Origin: Actinomycetota bacterium
GTDB taxonomy: Bacteria; Actinomycetota; Acidimicrobiia; Acidimicrobiales; Ilumatobacteraceae
Direction: 5' to 3'
Length of the DNA: 8,575 nucleotides
Assembly (NCBI GenBank): GCA_005793785.1
Contig: SXPW01000058.1
Span: 1-8,575 of the forward strand
The translations under genes and the position numbers were made by a program. Of the stretch, positions 6,092 through 8,575 are shown in pieces (the stretch's first letter is position 1; the number at the start of each line of letters is the position of its first letter). The notes below the pieces were generated by a model. It worked only from the letters and a program-made list of their open reading frames with translations, ran no database searches and had not been told where the DNA came from.

Positions 6092-6747
6092 GATTCCTCC
6101 TTGAATAATGTCATTCGGTTGATGAGTTGTTGATAAATGTCTTCGAATGCTGCGGACGTCCCCGCATCGACCGGGTCGGGCAGTGACCAATGCAAGCGGG
6201 AGAGGGAATCCGTGAGGTCATCGTGCGATTGGTCGCACACCGTGATGACGGTGACTCCGCGACGTTTGTTTGCCGTGTACTGCGTCGGACGTGCCGTGCT
6301 CAAATCCATATGGTGACGCTTGGCAATGCTGATTGCAAGCGGGTGTACGACGGCTGCCGGTTGCGTTCCAGCGCTGTCGGCCGGGGTTCCCACGATCTTG
6401 CGCCACAGAGCGGCCGCAAGTTGCGAGCGGGCCGAGTTGTGCGTGCATACGAAAGTGACTTCGCGTGGTGCGGCGGCGACGTTGAGCATCGCGCGATGGT
6501 GTGGGAGCAATCGAACGAACCGTTTGCGGCCATCGGCGTGCGAGTGGGTTCGCTCGATGAGACCTGCATGTTCCAGCACATCGAGGTGATGAGCCAGAAG
6601 TGCCGACGAGAGTTCGAACTTCTCGATGAGTTCACCAGGTGTGCGATCAGACCGTGAGAGTTCCTCGGCAATCTCCAATCGGCGAGGGTCGCCCAGGGCA
6701 GCAAAGACCTCGGCACGACGCCGAAGACCGCTTCGTTGGGTGGCCAC
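6088..6747 (-). CDS. ArsR-type regulator fused to an arsenate-reductase/LMW-phosphatase domain
   Basis: This is the first gene of the ars operon, with 219 residues in two domains. Residues 1 to about 88 are an ArsR-family winged helix: FAALGDPRRLEIAEEL, the recognition region SSALLAHHLDVLEHAGLIE, then the wing with DGRKRFVRL. Residues 95-219 are an LMW-phosphatase/ArsC domain with the P-loop CTHNSAR (C101 to R107) and a DP acid loop at 191-192. The DNA-binding half has no cysteine, so it lacks the classical ArsR metal site. The only cysteines are C101 and C171, both in the reductase half. The product may repress the palindrome at 6762-6783 and sense arsenic through the fused domain, or simply combine repressor and enzyme. 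Such fusions are known in actinobacteria. The GTG start at 6747 has AGGAG only 1 nt away, so initiation is unusual and the exact start uncertain. Confidence 0.88.
   Translation of the reverse strand: MATQRSGLRRRAEVFAALGDPRRLEIAEELSRSDRTPGELIEKFELSSALLAHHLDVLEHAGLIERTHSHADGRKRFVRLLPHHRAMLNVAAAPREVTFVCTHNSARSQLAAALWRKIVGTPADSAGTQPAAVVHPLAISIAKRHHMDLSTARPTQYTANKRRGVTVITVCDQSHDDLTDSLSRLHWSLPDPVDAGTSAAFEDIYQQLINRMTLFKEES
6096..6102 (-). promoter_or_regulatory. Ribosome binding site that sets the arsC start
   Basis: AAGGAGG on the minus strand, 4 nt before ATG 6091, lies inside the 3' end of the upstream ArsR-ArsC fusion gene. It is the strongest ribosome site in the window and rejects the 33-residue-longer start at 6190. 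Confidence 0.85.
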
Positions 6748-6761
6748 ACTCCTACTGTAGG

Positions 6762-6783
6762 TCTCTCAAATAAAGTTGAGAGA
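6762..6783. promoter_or_regulatory. Likely ArsR operator (perfect palindrome)
   Basis: TCTCTCAA (6762-6769) and TTGAGAGA (6776-6783) are perfect 8-bp inverted arms around a 6-bp AT-rich centre. The right size for a winged-helix dimer, it sits 14 bp upstream of the fusion gene and touches the putative -10 and start point. Occupancy should block transcription of the ars operon. Confidence 0.75.
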
Positions 6784-6797
6784 TAAATAGTGGTGAA
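6769..6797 (-). promoter_or_regulatory. Candidate promoter of the ars operon
   Basis: On the minus strand a -35 TTCACC (6797-6792) and a -10 TTTATT (6774-6769) are 17 bp apart; each matches the sigma-70 type consensus at 4 of 6 positions. The -35 is part of the second PHO-box unit and the -10 lies in the palindrome. The leader would be short, about 15 nt. Confidence 0.55.
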
Positions 6798-6809
6798 TTT
6801 CAGGTGAAC
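6788..6809 (-). promoter_or_regulatory. Putative PHO box upstream of the ars operon
   Basis: On the minus strand, GTTCACCTGAA (6809-6799) is followed directly by ATTCACCACTA (6798-6788): heptamers matching GTTCACC at 7 of 7 and 6 of 7, spaced exactly 11 bp, pointing towards the ars genes. ATTCACC is identical to the first unit of the pstC box. A third, exact GTTCACC lies at 6837-6831, 28 bp further upstream and out of phase, directly after the PAC2 stop codon. This is the best of the three boxes in the window. Confidence 0.65.
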
Positions 6810-6837
6810 TCGGCTGCGACCGTGCTCGTGGGTGAAC

Positions 6838-7731
6838 CTATTCCTCTTCCTGTTCGCGCAGGAACTGTTCGAACGCATTACCCAGATCGTCGGCCGATGG
6901 CAACACGGTGTCGTTACGGCGGTCGTACTCTCGCTCGAGCATCTGCACGTACTGGGCAGTTTGTTCGTCTTCTTCCACGGCCGCATCATGCAACTCGGCC
7001 CAGCGTTGGATGTCCTCGTACATCCCGGCGTGTTGAGTGGGGACCCCAAGCACCCGTTCGAGATGTCGCAGCAGAGCGGCCGATGACTTGGGGTGTTCGG
7101 AGGACGCCAGGTAGTGCGGTACGCCGACGCGAAGTGACACCGCCGGAATTCGTTCGTGCTCCAATCGCTCTTGCAACACACCAATGACCCCGGTTGGGCC
7201 TTCGTACTGGGGGCGCGAGAGACCGAGTTTGCTCGCCAAGGCGTTGCTGGTGGTGCTACCGGAGACAACGGGAGTTCGGGTATGAGGAACCGCATCGAGC
7301 ATGGCCCCCACGGTGACCACCGCCGCACAACGCAAGTCCTTGGCGCACTTCACGATGCAGGCGACGAAGGTTGGCCAGTGCAGATGCGGCTCCACCCCGG
7401 AGATGACGACGAGATCGCGACCATCAGCTGCGCCGTGAACGAGGATCACCTCGTTTTGTGGCCAACGAATGTGGCGCTCTTCGTCCTCGTCCATCCACAC
7501 TTCGGGTCGAGCCTGCGTGAAGTCGAAGAACGGATCGGATTCGATATCGGCCACCGTGACGCAGTTTCGACCGTCCATGAGCCAATCAAGTGCTCCCGTG
7601 GCGGCTTTGGCGGCATCGAACCAGCCCTGCAGGGCCACCAACATGACCGGCCGATGCAGTTGTGGAATCTCCTCGATGTGCGAGTCGAGCACTTCCTCGA
7701 CGGTGGGGTAGGAATCGGAGAACTGCTGCAT
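6838..7731 (-). CDS. PAC2-family protein (proteasome-assembly-chaperone-like, function unknown in bacteria)
   Basis: The 297-residue product is recognised as PAC2 family from its N-terminal MLVALQGWFDAAKAATGALDWL (about 30-51), the central VISGVEPHLHW (109-119) and the hallmark VGVPHYLASSEHPKSSAALL (202-221). Similar proteins are widespread in actinobacteria. The fold is shared with eukaryotic proteasome assembly chaperone 2, but a bacterial role is not established. The last 50 residues are highly charged and probably helical, ending EQEEE. No signal peptide or membrane segment is seen, so it is probably cytoplasmic. The ATG at 7731 lies 3 bp after the serC stop with no Shine-Dalgarno signal, so it is probably translated by coupling to serC. 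It ends 90 bp before the ars fusion gene. No terminator is visible there, so readthrough into ars is possible. Confidence 0.8.
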   Translation of the reverse strand: MQQFSDSYPTVEEVLDSHIEEIPQLHRPVMLVALQGWFDAAKAATGALDWLMDGRNCVTVADIESDPFFDFTQARPEVWMDEDEERHIRWPQNEVILVHGAADGRDLVVISGVEPHLHWPTFVACIVKCAKDLRCAAVVTVGAMLDAVPHTRTPVVSGSTTSNALASKLGLSRPQYEGPTGVIGVLQERLEHERIPAVSLRVGVPHYLASSEHPKSSAALLRHLERVLGVPTQHAGMYEDIQRWAELHDAAVEEDEQTAQYVQMLEREYDRRNDTVLPSADDLGNAFEQFLREQEEE

Positions 7732-7734
7732 GTG

Positions 7735-8575
7735 TTACGCGCGTAGGCGATCAACCACGTAGTCGATGCACTTGGTGAGGGCAGCAACATCGCTCGGTTC
7801 AACCGCGGGGAATATCCCGACTCGCAGTTGATTGCGACCGAGCTTGCGATAGCCGTCGGTGTCGACGACACCATTGTGACGAAGAATTGCATTCACATCG
7901 TTCGCAGCAACGCCATCGAGATCGATGGTCGCCACCACGTTCGAGCGGTGTTCGGGTTTGCTCACGAATGGCGTGGCGAAGCTGCTGTGCTCTGCCCATT
8001 GGTAGATGATCGAGGCTGATTCCGCGGTTCGCCGTACGCACCACCCCATTCCACCCTGTTGCAACATCCAGTGCACTTGTTGGTCGAGCAGGAACAGCGT
8101 GGCGATTGCGGGGGTGTTGTAGGTCTGGTCGGCGCGGGAGTTGTCGAGTGCAATTTTAAGGTCGAGCGACGCGGGCATCCAGCGACCCGATGCCGCAATC
8201 GACTCGATTCGCTCGATGGCGCGAGGTGAACAACACGCAATCCAGAGCCCACCATCGCTGGCGAACGACTTCTGGGGAGCGAAGTAGTAGACATCGACCC
8301 CGCTCGGAGCCCAGGCGAGACCGCCGGCGGCTGATGTGGCATCCACGAGAACCAGCGCATCGCCGGCGCTGCTGGGTGGAGAGGTGCTCGAGGCGTCGGT
8401 ATCCGTGAGTTGCATGGCGACGCCAGTGGAGGTTTCGTTGTGGGTGAGGCACAGTGTGTCCGCCACGCTGACCCGTGGCGACGGGTGGGTTCCGGGTTCA
8501 CTCGCCACCACCAGTGGATCTCCGAGGTGCGGTGCGGCAGTAGCTGCGTCGGCGAACTTCTGGGAGAACTCCCCG
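7735..8575 (-). CDS. serC: Phosphoserine transaminase SerC, C-terminal three quarters (5' end outside window)
   Basis: This PLP enzyme makes 3-phosphoserine from 3-phosphohydroxypyruvate and glutamate in serine biosynthesis. The reading frame is open to the window edge, with 279 residues visible of about 370. The visible part starts GEFSQKFADAATAAPHLGDP, so a GTG at 8511 is an internal valine and not the start. Features are the substrate-side motif LTHNETSTGV, the PLP aspartate region LVDATSAAGG and the Schiff-base lysine in YYFAPQKSFASDGGLW (codon 8271-8269). The C-terminal domain ends LRVGIFPAVEPSDVAALTKCIDYVVDRL. This is the mycobacterial/actinobacterial SerC type, distinct from the E. coli form. 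It is followed after 3 bp by the PAC2 gene. Confidence 0.92.
   Translation of the reverse strand, partial: GEFSQKFADAATAAPHLGDPLVVASEPGTHPSPRVSVADTLCLTHNETSTGVAMQLTDTDASSTSPPSSAGDALVLVDATSAAGGLAWAPSGVDVYYFAPQKSFASDGGLWIACCSPRAIERIESIAASGRWMPASLDLKIALDNSRADQTYNTPAIATLFLLDQQVHWMLQQGGMGWCVRRTAESASIIYQWAEHSSFATPFVSKPEHRSNVVATIDLDGVAANDVNAILRHNGVVDTDGYRKLGRNQLRVGIFPAVEPSDVAALTKCIDYVVDRLRA

Noticed and set aside
6092..6190. 33-residue N-terminal extension of arsC up to an upstream start
   Set aside because: It would lie wholly within the upstream gene; the perfect AAGGAGG at 6096-6102 places the start at 6091.
6300..7328. Long open frame on the minus strand (about 340 codons) across the ars regulator and PAC2 genes
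   Set aside because: It is out of frame with two recognisable genes, crosses the ars control region, and its translation is rich in Arg, Ser, Thr and Pro with no family motif: a high-GC shadow frame.
8225..8231. GTTCACC (minus strand) inside serC as a further PHO box
   Set aside because: It is a single heptamer in coding sequence without an 11-bp-spaced partner; about one such match is expected by chance in this length.
1..8575. A mobile island carrying the ars genes
   Set aside because: No transposase, integrase, tRNA edge or terminal repeats are visible, and codon style looks even across pst, ars, PAC2 and serC.

Overview
The window reads as a compact piece of an actinobacterial chromosome. 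The pointers are a mycoredoxin-like gene end, a phosphoserine transaminase of the mycobacterial/actinobacterial type, a PAC2-family protein, GTG starts, moderately high GC, and repeats resembling the Streptomyces PhoP 'PHO box'. The genus cannot be read from the sequence; an uncultured aquatic lineage such as Acidimicrobiia is only a guess. No mobile element, CRISPR array, tRNA or rRNA was found.

Layout, left to right. (1) 1-160: the 3' end of a mycoredoxin/glutaredoxin-like gene on +. (2) 266-4671, +: a complete high-affinity phosphate importer in the order pstC-pstA-pstB-pstS. The first three genes are welded by ATGA stop/start overlaps. pstS comes last, after a 115-bp gap with its own control signals. 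(3) 4672-4805: a convergent junction with two hairpins (one a strong terminator, probably working both ways) and three 19-bp tandem repeats. (4) 4806-6747, -: a three-gene arsenic operon, transcribed ArsR-ArsC fusion, then a three-cysteine arsenate reductase, then an AqpS-like channel, all joined by 4-bp overlaps. (5) 6748-6837: its control region. (6) 6838-8575, -: a PAC2-family gene and the 3' part of serC, 3 bp apart.

The most interesting point is regulatory. Two intergenic regions of the pst cluster and the control region of the ars operon each carry a pair of GTTCACC-like heptamers spaced exactly 11 bp, in the orientation of the downstream gene. This is the geometry of the actinobacterial PhoP box. 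In front of the ars operon one unit overlaps a plausible -35, while a perfect 8-bp-arm palindrome, a likely ArsR operator, covers the -10. The model is that phosphate starvation raises both phosphate uptake, which also admits arsenate, and the capacity to reduce and release arsenic, with the ArsR-type protein gating the ars promoter. This is inference from sequence pattern; binding and expression are untested.

The ars operon has no visible pump (ArsB or Acr3). Detoxification would be reduction of arsenate followed by diffusion of arsenite through the channel, as known for AqpS operons in rhizobia.
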